Source of the DNA: Prevotella sp. CAG:1185
GTDB lineage: Bacteria > Bacteroidota > Bacteroidia > Bacteroidales > Bacteroidaceae
Reading direction: 5' to 3'
Assembly (NCBI GenBank): GCA_000436695.1
Contig: HF992602.1
Location: 1 to 11,404, forward strand
Length of the DNA: 11,404 bases
The position numbers were made by a program, and so were the translations under genes. This document shows positions 10,614-11,404 of this stretch, piece by piece. How positions within the stretch are numbered: position 1 is the stretch's first letter; every line of letters begins with the position of its first letter. The notes under the pieces are model-generated. The model searched no databases. It was not told where the DNA came from and saw nothing but the letters and a program-made list of their open reading frames with translations.

Positions 10614-11404
10614 ATGCTGTATCCATTATTATTTAAAAATAATTTCTTTTCAAAAGTATGGGGCGGAAGCCTGCTGAAGACTCTTAAGGGTATTAACGAT
10701 GACGACACTACTCCTATTGGCGAGAGCTGGGAGATTAGTGCTGTGCCTGACAAGGAATCGGTGGTGGCTAACGGCTCGCTGCAGGGCCGTAAGCTGAATG
10801 AGCTGGTGACGGAATATAAGGAGGAACTTATAGGACGGACTGTTTATGATATGTATGGCGACAAGTTTCCGCTACTGATAAAGTTTATTGACGCGGCTAA
10901 GGACTTGTCGATACAGGTGCATCCGAACGACGAGATGGCTAAGAAATATCACGACTCGTTCGGCAAGACGGAGATGTGGTATATAATGGACACCAAGCCG
11001 GGAGCAAAGCTCTACAGCGGTTTTAAGAGTCCTATATCGAAATATGAATACGGAAAGCGCATTGAGGACGGAAGTATATGTGATGTGCTGGCGTCGCACG
11101 ACGTGAAGGAAGGCGACGTTTTCTATATCCCTGCCGGACGTATCCACGCTATATGCAGCGGAACACTGCTGGCTGAGGTGCAGCAAAGCTCTGATCTGAC
11201 ATACCGCATATTCGACTATAACCGTCCGGGACTTGACGGTAAGCCAAGGGCACTGCACACGGCGCTGGCATCGGAGGCGCTGGACTATAGTGTAGAGGAC
11301 GACTACCGCACGCACTACACTCACAAGATTAACTATCCTGTGCTGCTGGCAGAGAACAGATTCTTCACGGTGAAGCTGCTTGAAGTGAACCGCGCCTTCC
11401 ACAG
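10614..11404 (+). CDS. manA: Mannose-6-phosphate isomerase, class I (3' end outside window)
   Basis: The frame is open from the ATG at 10614 to the window end, 263 codons of the usual 320 or so; the C-terminus is outside. It interconverts fructose 6-phosphate and mannose 6-phosphate in the cytoplasm, the entry to GDP-mannose and GDP-fucose for surface glycans. The metal-binding residues of type I isomerases are all present: Q101 and H103 in IQVHPND, E120 in KTEMWY and H178 in PAGRIHAI. The start fits the family (MLYPLLFKNNFFSKVWGG). A 55-bp gap with TTTG at 10567-10570 separates it from the preceding gene; I find no clear -7 box, so promoter assignment is open. It may serve the upstream polysaccharide genes, but its position behind the ATPase pair suggests it is the conserved chromosomal edge of the accessory stretch. 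Confidence 0.93.
   Translation, partial: MLYPLLFKNNFFSKVWGGSLLKTLKGINDDDTTPIGESWEISAVPDKESVVANGSLQGRKLNELVTEYKEELIGRTVYDMYGDKFPLLIKFIDAAKDLSIQVHPNDEMAKKYHDSFGKTEMWYIMDTKPGAKLYSGFKSPISKYEYGKRIEDGSICDVLASHDVKEGDVFYIPAGRIHAICSGTLLAEVQQSSDLTYRIFDYNRPGLDGKPRALHTALASEALDYSVEDDYRTHYTHKINYPVLLAENRFFTVKLLEVNRAFH

Noticed and set aside
10872..11402. Long reverse-strand frame at the window end
   Set aside because: It is the shadow of manA, whose sense frame carries every metal-binding motif.

Overview
The window looks like a chromosomal segment of a Bacteroidales bacterium, most likely Prevotellaceae. The reasons are the -7 boxes of the form TAnnTTTG in front of several genes, the near absence of Shine-Dalgarno sequences, the family content (DUF4143 ATPase, polysaccharide pyruvyl transferase and radical SAM genes inside a surface-glycan locus) and the AATTCAT-type intergenic arrays. 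All well-supported genes read on the + strand. The genus is an inference.

Positions 1-6725 are the end of a surface polysaccharide (capsule, O-antigen or exopolysaccharide) locus: a polysaccharide pyruvyl transferase, two overlapping glycosyltransferases, a radical SAM/SPASM-like protein and a further GT4 glycosyltransferase. The first two genes are very A+T-rich (about 23% G+C in a sampled line). From the start codon at 2319 the composition and codon use change abruptly (about 57% G+C in a sampled line of the 5589 gene). The locus therefore looks mosaic. A class I mannose-6-phosphate isomerase (manA, cut by the window end) starts at 10614 and could supply mannose for GDP-sugar synthesis.

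Between these lies an accessory stretch of single genes. One encodes an AAA_14/DUF4143 ATPase (7166-8341), preceded by three exact-length 32-bp tandem repeats that abut a TATATTTG promoter box. The other is a two-gene unit: an ABC/SMC-type ATPase (8925-10094) followed 14 bp later by an unrecognised 149-residue protein (10109-10558). A long region of palindromes and promoter boxes stands in front of the unit. It has the architecture of a defence or toxin-like ATPase-effector system, and I do not recognise it as a named one.

The gaps are large (437, 463, 440 and 583 bp) and repeat-rich. A family of 7-bp tandem arrays (GTGAAGA, AATTAAG, AATTCAT types) recurs at the 3' ends of genes and also lies inside the coding sequences of two glycosyltransferases. 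A 28-bp intergenic repeat also has a 23-nt exact copy inside the 5589 gene. A long repeat (152 and 119 bp) occurs in inverted orientation on both sides of the radical SAM-GT4 module. REP-like palindromes lie at 5212-5294 and 8477-8585. No transposase, integrase, tRNA, rRNA or CRISPR array is visible.
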